Shown: positions 37,701 through 49,584, numbered from the stretch's first letter. The stretch is 64,000 nucleotides of DNA from Manihot esculenta (GCF_001659605.2 NC_035161.2:6210662-6274661), one strand, 5' to 3'. The notes: a model not told the origin generated them from the letters alone. Numbers and translations are program-made.

Positions 37701-39311
37701 TTTTTTCATCAGATGAAGGTAATGTTATTGTTATATTGTTGCAGGCACTGTGCACCATTTTGGCTATGATTGCCACCCTGCCACTTGCTCAGCTTTTCTT
37801 CTTTCATATCCTCCTCGTTAAGAAGGTGACATTGATTTATGAATTTCCCTTGGCTTCTTGATGCATAGATATCTTTTTTAGAAATTTCTGGATGTGTGGC
37901 AGCCTTTAATGCAGTTTTTGAATCAAGTAAATATGCCCTTTTTGTGTATAGGGAATCAGCACATATGACTACATTGTAGCCCTAAGGGAGCAGGAGCAGG
38001 AGCAACAAGGAGTTGGAGGCCAGCAGAGCCCCCAGATGTCTCCTGCCAGTTCACTTACTGGATTGAGCAGTGCAAGCTCCTTTTCTACTTTCCACCGTGG
38101 CGCATGGTGTACACCACCTCGCCTGTTTGTGGAAGATCAGGTACTTCTTCATATCAGTCAATTTCTGGAGACTACTTATGATTGTAAATTGCATATTGTT
38201 TTATGGGATTTAACTTGAACACTTAAATATTTGTGTTCCAGGCTTATAAATCTGCCATAAATAATAGTTTTAAGCTGTTTTATGTTTGAAATTATGTGAT
38301 TTGTAAAGTCGAAAGTATGAATTGTTTGTTCAACCATTCTGCACTTTAGCCATGCTCATCCCCAAGTTAAATGACTTGTGCACTGAACTGTTTTTCTTCT
38401 CTTTTTTTCCCCTCCCTTTCGCATCGGATTTTGTGTGTCAACACTTGGTATTTGCACTTCAATTTTATCAATGTTGCAACAAGGTGTCCAAGTTTTATTG
38501 CATCTGCAATTTTCTTTTTCCTTTTCAGTTTGACGTTGTTCCTCCGGAGACTGGATCTGTCAGTTCCTTGGGAAAAAAGACAGCCAGAGAGGAGCCAATC
38601 AGGAAAAAGAACTCAGCAGCAGTAAAGATCAGCCCATGGACATTGGCCCGATTAAATGCAGAAGAGGTTTCAAAAGCTGCAGCAGAGGCAAGAAAGAAGT
38701 CCCGAATCCTGCAACCTGTGGTGAGACGGGAAGCCCCATTTGGGCTAGAAGGAGTCAGTAGCATTGACAGCAATGGCCACCGGATGGTCCCAAGGCCTGA
38801 CAATAATAGAAGGAGAGTTAATAAGAGAGTACGCCTCCCAGCTGACATTCCTATGGAGCCTGTAACCAAGGTTTCTGGTATGGCTGCCGAGACGGGTTTC
38901 TCTGGGACATCAACAAATTTGGCTCCTCTTCAACTGGAGGCAAGAAGTGCTTTCCAAATTAGCCGAGCAATGTCAAGCTCGCCAGGAGTTGTCGCTTCTT
39001 CTCCAGAAAGCAGTTTAGAATCGCCTGATATCCACCCATTTCGCGTTTCATCATCAGGAGCTGAAGAGTCTAGGAGGCTCACAGGTCTATCAGTTGCAGG
39101 TGCTGCTTCTCACAGTGGAATCCCACTATCCAGGTCCACTAGTGATGGATATGAAGCATCCGGAGGGGAAGATAGCGACAGAGTGCCTCCTAGACTTGTC
39201 CAGAGGTCGACAAACTGGAACCTTCTCTTCCATCCTGATCAGGATGAGAGTGTTGTTAGATTGAAAGCATCATCATCTTCATCTAGCCAGGCTAACAACA
39301 GGAAGCTTTGA
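34794..39311 (+). CDS. PAT22: DHHC-type protein S-acyltransferase, PAT22-like, nine exons
   Basis: Exons: 34794-34835, 34928-35041, 36018-36428, 36748-36816, 36905-36976, 37510-37638, 37745-37825, 37952-38140 and 38529-39311 (1890 nt, 629 aa). Every exon is a multiple of three, so all eight introns are phase 0. The protein begins MRKHGWQLPYHPLQ and has two N-terminal membrane segments (about 15-36 and 48-66). The cysteine-rich domain follows (about 178-226: FYCSLCEVE, KHCRVCDKC, DHHC at 208-211, WLNNCIGKRNY), then two further membrane segments (about 228-255 and 268-300). The long cytosolic tail contains GISTYDYIVALREQEQE, FHRGAWCTPPRLF and KISPWTLARLNAEEVSKAA, as in Arabidopsis PAT22. C211 is the expected acyl-accepting residue for transfer of palmitate to substrate cysteines at endomembranes or plasma membrane (family knowledge). 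Position 206 is Cys (CVDCFDHHC). Substrates are unknown. Confidence 0.95.
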
Positions 39312-39911
39312 CTGTGAGTCAATGATGAATGAATATTGCTTCATTTTGATTTCATTAAGGGGAAAAGCTCTACATTCTTTCATTTTTCAGCGAAAAACAT
39401 TTGGAGGACTACTAGCCTAACGGGCTAATCACGTTGCTCATTGATTTGGCATTTAAGTTTGGAATGTGGAAACAAGGCTTGAAGAAGAGGACAAGACAAT
39501 GGTGTAAAGAGGTTCCAATTGTTTGTGTTTCTTGAGCCACAACCTCAGCTCTCATGAGGTCTCTTTGTAGCCTTTGGTCCCTGGCTCTTGCACTTGGGAC
39601 TCACAGTCACAGGCTGACAAATTGGTTGTGTTGTTTATATTACTCTCATTTGTAATCATTTGATGGGCTTTTGTTAGGATGAGTTCATATGGATGGCTTT
39701 TGTTGAACATTTTGCTTCTTCTCTCTGAAAAGCGCTTTGGCCATTTTAATTTTTATACTGTGGTTCTAAAGTTCTACCGGCTTGATTATAAATTTACCGG
39801 AAAGAAGAGGCTTGAACGTGTGATGAAGAAAAGTATTGGTATCACTTCTGCTCGGTTACTTATCATTGACGTTTGTTGTTCTTTACTTTGTAATAGAATT
39901 TTATTAAAGTT
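39312..39911. other. 3' UTR and downstream flank of the PAT22-like gene
   Basis: Mixed composition follows the TGA at 39309-39311, with probable 3' UTR to about 39670. The open frame at 39679-39930 has no recognisable product. Confidence 0.4.
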
Positions 39912-40262
39912 AGGGAAAATAATTATTTAGTCTTTCAGATTTAGTTAAATTTATTAGTTAGTCTATTAATTTAAAAAATTTATTAAAACGTCTTTAAAGT
40001 ATTAAAAATATTTGTTATTATTCTACTGTTTAGCTTGTATAGTATGAATAAAATTTATTATTTGATTTCTTAATTTTATAAAAAAATTAAATTAATTAGT
40101 TTTTCAATTTAGACTTTATTAGCATTAAAATTAGTGAAGGGATTAGTTAATATATTTTTTAAAATATTTTGGAGATATTTTAGTGTGTTTTTTAAAACTA
40201 AAAGATTAATTAATAAGTTTTATTAAATTTAAAAGACTAAATAATAATTTTTTTAAAGTTAA
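39912..40262. mobile_element. Foldback MITE, family 2, copy 4
   Basis: The left arm has ttattagttagtctattaa; the right arm has aaagattaattaataagttt and aaaagactaaataataattt. The two are inverted copies. It lies about 600 bp past the PAT22 stop codon. Confidence 0.5.
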
Positions 40263-42100
40263 TCCAATTTAAATAAGGAAAGAAATAATTTCTATTAAGT
40301 ACATGGATTATTAAAAAATTCACTAATTTATTAGCATTTTAAAATTATTCAATTAAAATATATAAAATACAAGCTATTTAATCATTCTTCAAATAAATCG
40401 TTAATTTATTTAACTTTTAAATTAAAATGCATAATTATTTAAAATTATATGGATTAAATAATATATATAATTAAAACTATAAAAATTAAATAGTATAAAT
40501 AATTTAAAATAATTAAAATAAAAATATTAAAGAGTTGAATTTTATGAAATATAAAAGCACTTTTTAACTGACTATTTAATGGGAATAAAATAGTTAATTT
40601 CATAAAGTCGGGATATGAAATAAGGTAATTATTGTTAAATTTCACACGTTAAGTCCTTGATAAGTTAAATCAAAGAGCAGAAAGGGGAAAAATTAACAAT
40701 AATGATATTTTTTATTTCAACAAGTTGACTAACGACTTCAATATTCATGGGAAAAGTTTAACATTGGAATTATGTGTTACACTTCCCAGCAAAAAATGGA
40801 ATGGAGGCGTCATTACTCTGATGCAAAGTGGCCATCAATGGATAGATTCTCTGAACAGTACAAATCTAAGAAAATAACATTCAATCAAGTTCTTCTATTC
40901 ATATAAAGAGAACTCCTCTAAAAGTAAACATTTGCCATTCATAAATTCAAATCTGTTTAGCTGTGCTATTTGAACTGTTGGCATCTGCGTGACCTGAATA
41001 CTTGTTATAGATTGATCCACTTAATGTCAACCCTGCTCAAATTGAATAGTCATTTGCTGTTTCAGAAGTCCTTTGGCAAACCTTAAAATGAAACTATTTA
41101 AATGTACAATTTGAAATTTTCTACAGTAGAGACACCTGCTCATAGCCTCATATACACAATTGGAAGCTATGCAATGATTTATCAGTAGAAGGCCAAACAG
41201 AGAGATCCTCTCAAATTACACTTCAATCTCACAAATTTCTTTCCAAAATGCTTTGAATTTTCGATCTGCTGTTTCTACTCAAAATCATACATAGATCACA
41301 TATTCAGTGTCTAAGGGACTTCCTATAACACCATTTTAAATGCCAGACCTCATCAGTGCTCTTAGAATTTCTAGGCTCAAAAATATTACACAGGTTCATC
41401 TTTCTTCAAGAAGTTCTATATATCTCTCTAAAGTTCCATGTACGCTAATTACATTCTATTTTCATTACTGCAGTCAATTTTTGCATAAATCGAAATTTCT
41501 CCCCTCAACAGTGGAAACAAGGTCACTGGGAGGCTTTGATTTACAAGATTAGTTAAACAAAAAAGCTCAGCTCCTCCTTTGGAGATGCAACATAAAATGC
41601 AAACAAGCATGTTTCAACTTGCCCATTTGAATAGTGTCAGCTCATTATAAGCATTTCAAGCTTAATTTCCAAGCACACATGTTTCAACTTGCTCATTTGA
41701 CACAAGTTATATTTGAAGTTGAATAAATCTATATGTTTCACATTGCAAGCCAACATCTACTGTTGGTTGTTAGTTGATAGAAATATAGCTGTAATTACTC
41801 ACCAACTCTTCTTCAAATCATGGGATGCTATCATTTCAAACAGTAGTGTCAATAGAGATTAATTCTTCATAACAAAGGCTTGTGTACAGAAAGCAAGCCA
41901 AAAAAAAAAAAAATCTAGCCATAAGCAGCAACAGACATAAACCAAAAAAAAAAAAAATTCTAATCATAACCATCAAATGTATAGTGGTATTTACAAATTT
42001 AATATTCTAACCACATTTTTTTATACACAAACTATTAGGTATTACAATCAAGAAAACAGAACATCCTGGAGAGAAAGGCATTACAAAGCCACTGACCTTG
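40263..42100. other. Intergenic DNA, including the 3' flank of the 340-aa membrane protein gene
   Basis: AT-rich to about 40680, then mixed composition. The last few hundred bases before 42101 should contain that gene's 3' UTR (minus strand). A-runs lie at 41901-41913 and 41944-41957. No further exon is recognised. Confidence 0.4.
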
Positions 42101-43123
42101 TTAGTTTTGTAAAGTATAAGCAACAGATACAAGGTGAGGAACTTTTCCATCATCAAACGGCAAGCTGATATACTCCCTGGCAAATTCCTCAGCAATTTCC
42201 CAAGCAAGCTCCCCATGTACAGCCTTGCAATACATATACAAAATAGTATTTGCAGCGCTATAGTAAAGAAGCAACAGCATTAGTAGTGTTGAAGTTACTA
42301 CAATTTGCACAACAAATGCACAACTCTTCCATCCACCATTAGTGCCAATACCCAGTGTGATCCCTGAAACAGAGCTAATGAATAACAAAACACCCACCAA
42401 AAACCCAAAAAACAAAGATAAAGCCAAAGCCAGCCCTCTCATTCCCTTTATGAGAAAACTACTCCGCTTCAATGGCTGAAGACCCCAACTCGATTCCACT
42501 ACCACAATAACGCCAAATAGAAACCAATTAACTTGCAAATAAACTAAAACCAATATCAAAACAATCGAAACAATTACAGAGAACACGATAAAATAAGGAG
42601 AAAATAACTCGACTTGAAACCCCAGAAGCTGAATCCCCATAACAACCACAAACAAGAGAAACCCAGTTGCGACAAATATGGCCAGAACAATAATTTGAGC
42701 TAAAATCGTTGTTATTATGAGGGGAAAGAAAGAAACCAAAGCCGATCTAATAGATGCTACGAGCTTGACAGGTCTACCATAGAAGCCATGGAGAACACTG
42801 TAGGTGATAGAACCAGCAGCAAGAAGGCCAAAAACAAAGACAAAGAGGGAGAAGAGAAGTGAGAGAACAAGGGTTTTGAGAGTAACAAAATTAGATGGGT
42901 CTTGATCAAGGAGGAAGGAAGTAGAGAGTAAGATTTTAGAATTGAGAGTGGAGGATGGAGCGAGGAGATTCTGAAGGGTAGGGTAGACAGTGAAAGAGAA
43001 GGAAAGAGGAAGAAGAAAGAAGACTGAGAGAGCGAGGAAATGGCGGGTGTGGGCATTGATGATGCGTTTTGATTCAGAGAAAACTGTGCAGAGGTCGATA
43101 GAAGGAGGTGCTGCAGTCGCCAT
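42101..43123 (-). CDS. Multi-pass plant membrane protein (At5g44860/At4g19950-like family), 340 aa
   Basis: Single-exon CDS. I chose the ATG at 43123 (MATAAPPSID) because the frame upstream has no ATG start and sits in a leader-like region. About six hydrophobic segments are visible: HFLALSVFFLLPLSFSF, LVLSLLFSLFVFVFGLLA, LIITTILAQIIVLAIFVATG, FIVFSVIVSIVLILVLVY, ALALSLFFGFLVGVLLFIS and STLLMLLLLYYSAANTILY. A conserved-looking block, VVVESSWGLQPLKRSSFLIK, follows the fourth segment. The C-terminus carries YCKAVHGE and EFAREYISLPFDD. These match my memory of an Arabidopsis family of uncharacterised membrane proteins, some labelled polyadenylate-binding protein 1-B-binding protein. No activity is known. 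It shares the VVE..G...L..S..L..G block with the gene at 48502-49584. A plausible TATA word lies at 43344-43350. Confidence 0.88.
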   Translation of the reverse strand: MATAAPPSIDLCTVFSESKRIINAHTRHFLALSVFFLLPLSFSFTVYPTLQNLLAPSSTLNSKILLSTSFLLDQDPSNFVTLKTLVLSLLFSLFVFVFGLLAAGSITYSVLHGFYGRPVKLVASIRSALVSFFPLIITTILAQIIVLAIFVATGFLLFVVVMGIQLLGFQVELFSPYFIVFSVIVSIVLILVLVYLQVNWFLFGVIVVVESSWGLQPLKRSSFLIKGMRGLALALSLFFGFLVGVLLFISSVSGITLGIGTNGGWKSCAFVVQIVVTSTLLMLLLLYYSAANTILYMYCKAVHGELAWEIAEEFAREYISLPFDDGKVPHLVSVAYTLQN

Positions 43124-43343
43124 GGAAGATTTGGGGATGATGGGGTGGAGAGAACAGAGAAGAATCCGATTGATTGGGAGGGAAAGGTCTGTCGTAAAGG
43201 TTGATGGCGTAAAGAAGATAACGAGCAAATGAGTCGCAAGCGATCGATTGGAAATTTTGTTTCCTGTTGTTGTTTGGTCGTCAGCTGAGGTGGGCTTTGG
43301 CGGGTGGCGGGCCTGCGGCGAAGGAGGAATGATTGAAGGGAAA

Positions 43344-43350
43344 ATTTATA
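43344..43350 (-). promoter_or_regulatory. TATA-like box for the 340-aa membrane protein gene
   Basis: The minus strand reads AAATATAAATTTTC about 220 bp upstream of the ATG, next to the boundary between mixed-composition and AT-rich DNA. It is plausible by position only. Confidence 0.35.
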
Positions 43351-45059
43351 TTTACTCCTTCACGTATAACAAAATTAATTAATTAATCTTCATATTTTTA
43401 AAAATGAAAAAAAAATTATCTATTAACTATTTAAAAATATCAAGTTTAATTTTTTATTTAAAATTTTCATAATTTATCATTAAAATATTAAATATATCCA
43501 AATAAAATTAAATAAATTAAACAGCACTTCAAATATTTAAAATGTTTTATTTTTTTAATTAAAAAATATTTTTTATTAACTAAATTTTTTTAGTGTTTCA
43601 AATATTAAAAAATATAAAAATATAATTTAAAAAATATTTTCCCTCAAATAAATAGAATCTTAGTTAAATTTTTAAAAATATATTAATTATTTAATATATT
43701 AAATAAAGTAATTAATTAGTTTCATGGTGACTGAATAATAATTTTTATTATTTATATATATATACAATTTTTTTTGACATAAACGAATAATCATGTAATA
43801 AATAAATTGTTTAATTATTTTATTTCTTAAAAAATATATCTATTAGCAGTTATTATTTTATGAGACTTATGTTTTATATATATATATATATATATTGTAT
43901 GAAATTACTAACGTAATATATAATTTCTTGTTACTGAGAGATGCAAGTACTTATTAGTAACATTAAAAAGTTTGGTTATTGTATTTTATATAATAATCTA
44001 ATTTGTAATTTAATATATTAGTGATAATAAATAATAATCGCTCAAAATAAGAACTCAAAATAAGTCATGAGTTTTAACTGCGTGGTAATAATATAATAAG
44101 TCAATACATAGTCCCACATGTAGAAAGGAAAATCCGGATACTATAATTCTCAATTCTCCATCAACACTCGCCTCATTCTGAAGAGATTGAATTTTCGCAT
44201 AAAATTATCATTAACAGACACAATACAGTAGATTCTATTATGTTTGTAAATATAGAATTTTCGATTAATTAGTCGGTGAAATTTTTAATTAAATAATCAG
44301 TTATATCATTGTCAGATTTTCAAAAGATATTATAACTAATTTCGTTATCCTATAATATAAAAGTCAAAGATTATAAAGATAAAAATACATAATTTTTACA
44401 CTGTTCTTGAATTCTAAGTAATTTCTTATAATTTTTTTAATTTTCAATTTACTGACTTGAGCTGATGGAGCTGCTGTCATAAATACCAACTACCTCACAT
44501 TCTTTTCATTATATAATTGATCAATTAGAGTACAACTCTATTTTCGATTACATCAATTAGAAAGATATATGATAAAAATTTTCTTTAAAGAAAATATATG
44601 ATAAAGAATTTCTTTAAAAAAAAATAATATGCTTACATTATTATACAATATTATTTTATTATTATAAATTATGATTCTCTCATATATATAAATTAATTTA
44701 TATATTTTTATTTGTGAAAAGAAACTTCTCATTTAAGGGATTATTGGTTACTATTAGACTACACCCCTTTTTACTTTAAATATATGGCTTTTAAAATAAA
44801 AATTAATTATTTTACTTTTGTGGTCCTTTTGTGACTCGATATTCTCATATTTTTCTCTTTTTTAAATTTAACTTTTTATTTCCCCTTTCCCGTAAAAGAC
44901 GACTATCGATTAAGAAGAAAATATTGTTGTCCCTATTAAGAGCTCTAGAGATATTTCGATCATCACTTATAATTTCTGTATAACAGGAATATTTCTCATA
45001 TACAATCCAATCAATTTTCAGAATATGTAGAACCTCTTTAGCATATTTATGACAGTAAT
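43351..45059. other. AT-rich intergenic DNA
   Basis: No coding frame is recognised. A (TA)n microsatellite lies at about 43875-43895. The stretch near 44040-44215 (agtcccacatgtagaaagg, actcgcctcattctgaagag) looks like a decayed repeat, but I cannot name it. Confidence 0.4.
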
Positions 45060-45570
45060 TCCCGGACAGTTATCGCATTGGGATGAGGCCTTTCGTTAAC
45101 ATGGAAGAGTCATGGATCTGTTTTTGTGGTTGGCTTTTCTTCAAATTTTATTGATTCGGTTGTTTCGAAATGTAATGTTCAATGGAAGCTTACTAGTTAT
45201 TATGGGTTTCCGAAATCACCTTGAAACCTTATTCAAGTTTTATCTCGTAGAAGTTCTCTTATGTGGTTTTGTTCAGGAGACTTTAATAATTTATGCTCGA
45301 AAGTTGAGAAAAATGAGGAGTATCTTTATCAAATTATCTTATGTATGGGTTTAAACAGATACTTGAGGAGCATTTTTGCCACATTATCTTATGCAGGGTT
45401 TGATTTTGAATGATTATAAATCTTTATTAGACTTTAAGACTGATATTAGATTTTAAGACTGATATTTCTGTTAAATGGGTTATAGCTACTCATACTTTGG
45501 TTAGAGAATCTATCAGGTATAAGATGATATCCTTTTAATACAATAAATAGTTTTGCTTTAAAAAAAATTA
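45060..45570 (+). mobile_element. LINE fragment with endonuclease GDFN motif, internally deleted, copy 2
   Basis: One frame from 45183 reads WKLTSYYGFPKSP, a stop, then NLIQVLSRRSSLMWFCSGDF and NN. This matches the end of the apurinic endonuclease domain of plant L1-type LINEs; GDFN is encoded at 45276-45287. It passes straight into an RNase H-like tail (THTLVRESIRY at about 45485-45520) and a 3' end, aatacaataaatagttttgc, followed by an A-run. Reverse transcriptase is missing. It is related to 29478-29850. Confidence 0.6.
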
Positions 45571-45639
45571 ATTAAATATTTTTAAATATAAAAATATATT
45601 TTTAACATCAATTAATAATATAAAAAATGTATTTTTTTA

Positions 45640-46440
45640 AACAAATCACTTATTTATTGTATTTGTTTTTACCATAAAAAAGCATTATCAAGGTTCTTTA
45701 GTAAAAAACTATAAGAGGGTACATTGTTTACCAAGGATTAAAGGGAATAAAGCAAAAATCAAATCGATTGGAATCAAACAATATGAAATGAATTGGAATC
45801 AAATATAAATCAAACCCAAATAAAATAATACCACTACTGACCTAAGCACGGTCATATCAATCGCCGATCAAACAATCGATCTATACAATAATCTTCATTG
45901 CGGAAGTAATCAAAGAAAACTGTTGACAACATTAAAAAGGCCAACGCAACAACAATAATATCAAAACCATCCAATAAATATGCAATAAACAGAAATACCA
46001 ACACTCGGAAAAGAGATCCATTACAAACAAACTAAAAAAGCACTAAGCTGCCATTGATGGAGATGATGCGATAAAACTTTCGCTAGAACGATAACCACTG
46101 GAAGTATTCGGTGCGATCCTTAATTGCCATCGTCATTTATACAAGAAATCTCTCGAAAACAGGGTAAGAATAATAAGATGCAAAACAACTCCCCTTGAAA
46201 AGAACTACTAGAGACCTGGAAAATGATAAAACAACACAAAAAACAAAGAATATATTACTACTCAAGTAAGGGTATATGGATATAAAAAGAAATAGTGACA
46301 CTAAAACAAGATTAAAAAAAAAAATCTCCTTTGCCCTAAAGGCGAGGAAGACCAAAAATCACTAAAACACCAAAAGCGAGAAACAAATAAATCATTAACT
46401 TCGACAACAAACAAAAATAAAACGATACCAAACACCTTCG
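45640..46440 (-). mobile_element. Probable LINE 3' end, opposite strand
   Basis: On the minus strand the sequence ends aaacaaatacaataaataag...gtttaaaaaaa at about 45640. That resembles the terminus of the neighbouring plus-strand LINE fragment (aatacaataaatag...tttaaaaaaa). Upstream is a T/G-rich stretch of about 750 bp with no open frame, as expected for a LINE 3' UTR. Together the two form a tail-to-tail pair. Confidence 0.35.
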
Positions 46441-48130
46441 ACTATTAATTTACCGACTTTCTCTCTTTTGATTCTTTATTCTCTTTAATTTGATTAACCT
46501 ACTATTTTATATTTTATGTAAAGTTACTTAAAAGACTGCAAATATAATTATATCTGATTTTATATAAAAAAATAAAAAAATAAAATCTTGAAGTTTTAGT
46601 AGTTAATTTAGGAATCTATTTCAAAAAAACAAAAACTTTTAACATTTTGTTTGTTTTAGGAAAGTGAATAAATAATTTCTCTAATTTTTTTTTTAAAAAA
46701 CAATTAGAGAAAGTAAAACTAACCTTTCAAAATACTTTTCATGTTAAAAATAAGAAAAATATTTAAAAAATATAAAAGCTGAAATTAACAATAAATTATA
46801 TTATAAATAAACAGCAAAAAATTTTTCATATTTATTTATATTATACTTCCGCATAAATTAAGTTAAGACATGATTATTAAATTTTTTTAATTAAAAAATA
46901 AAATAAATTTATGTATCCATTTAAACTAATTTTCCTATGGCATTCATATGTTTAATCTGGTAATGGTAAATGAATTTGAAAGATCTCAGATTCTATTTCT
47001 CATATCTAATTTTCAGTTAAAAACAATTAATTTTTTTATGAAAATTTTGAAAAAAAAAAAAGTAATTTATCCCTTCTGTTTACTATTTAGAATTAACTAA
47101 TGAAATATTTATAAAACTGAAATAAATTGAATTAAATCTATGTAATTTTGATGGAGGGTTAAATAGGGTTAATTTAATATTTTTTATTAAATAAATTCTT
47201 AAATTTTATTTTAAAGATTAAATAAGTTTTGATTTAATAAATTATTATTTTTTAATAATAAAATATTATTGTTAATAGTAAATTTATTTTTTAATTTTAA
47301 AAATTGTTTACCATTTTTATGTTTTTTTAAAAATTTTTGTGTTAATTAAATATCATGATGTTTTAAATAATAAAAAAATATTTTATTAAATCAGAATTTA
47401 TTTATTATTAAAGATAAAGTTTAAATTTTTATTTAGTAAAAGAAAATTCAATTAGACTTATTCACTCTTTAGTAAAAATACAAAATTCTAATTAGACTTA
47501 TTTTCTTATAAAATATATTAAATATTTAAACTTATAAAATTATAAGAATTAAGCATAAACGAATAATTTCTTTGCAAAAAAGTTAAAACCAATAATATTT
47601 ATTAGTAATCCTATTTTAAATCGTGGTGATTGTGCTAAATTTTTGTAAAATAATAAAGTTATTCTTTTATTGACTAAAAAATAATAATTTTAATGTTTTT
47701 CATATTTATAATTTAAATTTTTAATTTTAAATTAAAAAATTTTTCAATTTTTAAATTTATTATAATTATAATAAATTTTAATTAATTTTAATCAAATTTA
47801 AATTAATTTGCACTAAATTTTATATATTATTATTTTTATCACATAAATAACTTAATTAAATAAAATTAACCTTAATTAAAATTTTAACTCTTAATTATAC
47901 AAAATTTCTAAATTATATAATTAAAATACTTAATTCTCTCATATTTAAATACAAATTTTAATTGAGAATTTCAAGTTATTAAATTAGATTTAAGTTCTTC
48001 ATTAAAATTTAATTTTAAATAATTAATTTATTTATATAGTAAAAATTCTATGCAAAATAATTCAAATTTGATTAAATTAGTACTAATATCGCATATTATT
48101 GGGTTAATATACATATAGCCTTCATCCTAA
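46441..48130. other. AT-rich intergenic DNA
   Basis: Extremely AT-rich, with nothing recognised until the promoter of the following gene. Confidence 0.5.
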
Positions 48131-48140
48131 TGATTTTGTT

Positions 48141-48170
48141 CATTGGCAACTTCAACGCATACACTATAAA
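48141..48170 (+). promoter_or_regulatory. Core promoter candidate: inverted CCAAT and TATAAA
   Basis: CATTGGC (CCAAT on the other strand) lies at 48141-48147 and TATAAA at 48165-48170, where AT-rich DNA gives way to leader-like sequence. The ATG is at 48502. A leader intron (donor CCAG|GTGTTT at 48310/48311, acceptor AAG at 48501) is possible. Confidence 0.45.
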
Positions 48171-48501
48171 ATGGCCAAATCTCATACAAAATCAGCCAAG
48201 AATCCACCGACTGCTCCTCTTCAGAAACCTCAGGAGGATACCTTTCTTTGGCAGATCTTCTACCTTCCAATTTCCTGAATTCTTCACCTACAGTTTTTCT
48301 TCCTCAACCAGGTGTTTCTTTTTTTCTTTCTTCACTCTTTCCCAGATCTGATTCTATCATTTTTATGCTGCATGCATTATTGCTCCTTTAAGCAATCTGT
48401 TGGGTTTTCGGTTACAATAGCTTCCTCAAGTTTATTCAAATCTGATGAGGTGATATTGTGCATAATTTTTTGTTGTCGTTATTGTGGTTGTCGTTGATAA
48501 G

Positions 48502-49584
48502 ATGGAGATTTCTGGTGGGATTTCTCCAAGTATGAGTTTGGATCAGTTACAAAAGAAGGGATCTGAGGATACCCAGTTGCAGAATTTTGAGTTGGAATTA
48601 ACTGGACATGGTCATGGATATAATCATCAATTCCATTCAATGAATGCGTTGGAGATCTTGAGAGAAACCGTGAGGATTCTTCGGTATAATTGCTCTTCGT
48701 TTATGATAATTGCTGTTTTGCTTATTTGTCCAGTATCTGCCATTGTCTTATCAAATGTATTTGTTGATCAGTCTATAGTTAAGCGACTGACTATTAGGTT
48801 TTTGTTAGTTGTAAAATCTGGAGGACTCCCATTGAGGCCTTTTGTCAAACAGTCGTGTCACCATTTTGCCGAGATGGTTGTTTCTTCCGCAATGTGCTTC
48901 CCTTTGTTTATCACATTGTCTTTGTTATCCAAAGCTGCAGTAGTTTACTCAGTAGATTGCACTTATTCGAGGAAAAAGGTTAATGTTTCAAAGTTCTGTG
49001 TGGTGATAAGCAAAATTTGGAGAAGAATTCTTTCAACGTACTTGTGGGCATGTATGATGATTGTTGGTTGTGTTACACTGTTCTGTGTTCTTTTGTTAGC
49101 TATCTGTAGTTCATTCTCAGTAGTTGGTTTTTCACCAGAGTTAAACTTGTATGCTGCAATGATCGTGGGGTTAGCGTTCTCGGTTGTTTTTGCCAATGCA
49201 ATCATCATTTGCAACATTGCCATTGTGATCTCTGTGTTGGAGGATGTTTCAGGGCCACAGGCATTGCTTCAGTCCAGTATTTTGATTAGGGGACAGACAC
49301 AGGTTGGTCTTCTCATATATCTAGGATCAACAATTGGGATGGCTTTTGTGGAAGGGTTGTTTGAACATAGAGTGAAGACACTGAGTTATGGGGATGGAAC
49401 TTCAAGAATTTGGGAAGGTCCTCTTTTAGTGATTATGCTTTCATTTGTGGTGCTCATCGATTTGATGATGAGTGCAGTTTTCTACTTCAGCTGTAGATCT
49501 TACAGATTGGAAGCCTCTGATGCTGAATCTCATTCAATTTTAGAAACAATTTCAATTTCTGCTGAAGCATTGGTTGTTCAATGA
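48502..49584 (+). CDS. Multi-pass plant membrane protein, same family as 42101-43123, 360 aa
   Basis: Single-exon CDS. The first ATG is at 48502 (MEISGGISPSMSLDQLQKK); the codons before it in frame lack an ATG. An N-terminal soluble segment of about 50 residues is followed by ALEILRETVRILRYN, then several hydrophobic stretches: FMIIAVLLICPVSAIVLS, AMCFPLFITLSLLSKAAVVY, YLWACMMIVGCVTLFCVLLL, NLYAAMIVGLAFSVVFANAI, VGLLIYLGSTIGMAF and LLVIMLSFVVLIDLMMSAVF. The block SVLEDVSGPQALLQSSILIR, then GQ, corresponds to VVVESSWGLQPLKRSSFLIK, then GM, in the 340-aa protein. The FYFSCRSYRLE C-terminal motif corresponds to LYMYCKAVHGE. Function is unknown. The two genes are divergently transcribed, about 5.4 kb apart. 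Confidence 0.88.
   Translation: MEISGGISPSMSLDQLQKKGSEDTQLQNFELELTGHGHGYNHQFHSMNALEILRETVRILRYNCSSFMIIAVLLICPVSAIVLSNVFVDQSIVKRLTIRFLLVVKSGGLPLRPFVKQSCHHFAEMVVSSAMCFPLFITLSLLSKAAVVYSVDCTYSRKKVNVSKFCVVISKIWRRILSTYLWACMMIVGCVTLFCVLLLAICSSFSVVGFSPELNLYAAMIVGLAFSVVFANAIIICNIAIVISVLEDVSGPQALLQSSILIRGQTQVGLLIYLGSTIGMAFVEGLFEHRVKTLSYGDGTSRIWEGPLLVIMLSFVVLIDLMMSAVFYFSCRSYRLEASDAESHSILETISISAEALVVQ

Noticed and set aside
38525..38869. Minus-strand 114-codon frame
   Set aside because: Antisense shadow of the last PAT22 exon.
42757..43239. Overlapping 160-codon frame on the same strand
   Set aside because: Shadow of the 340-aa membrane protein in another frame. It has only Ser/Leu-rich low-complexity translation.
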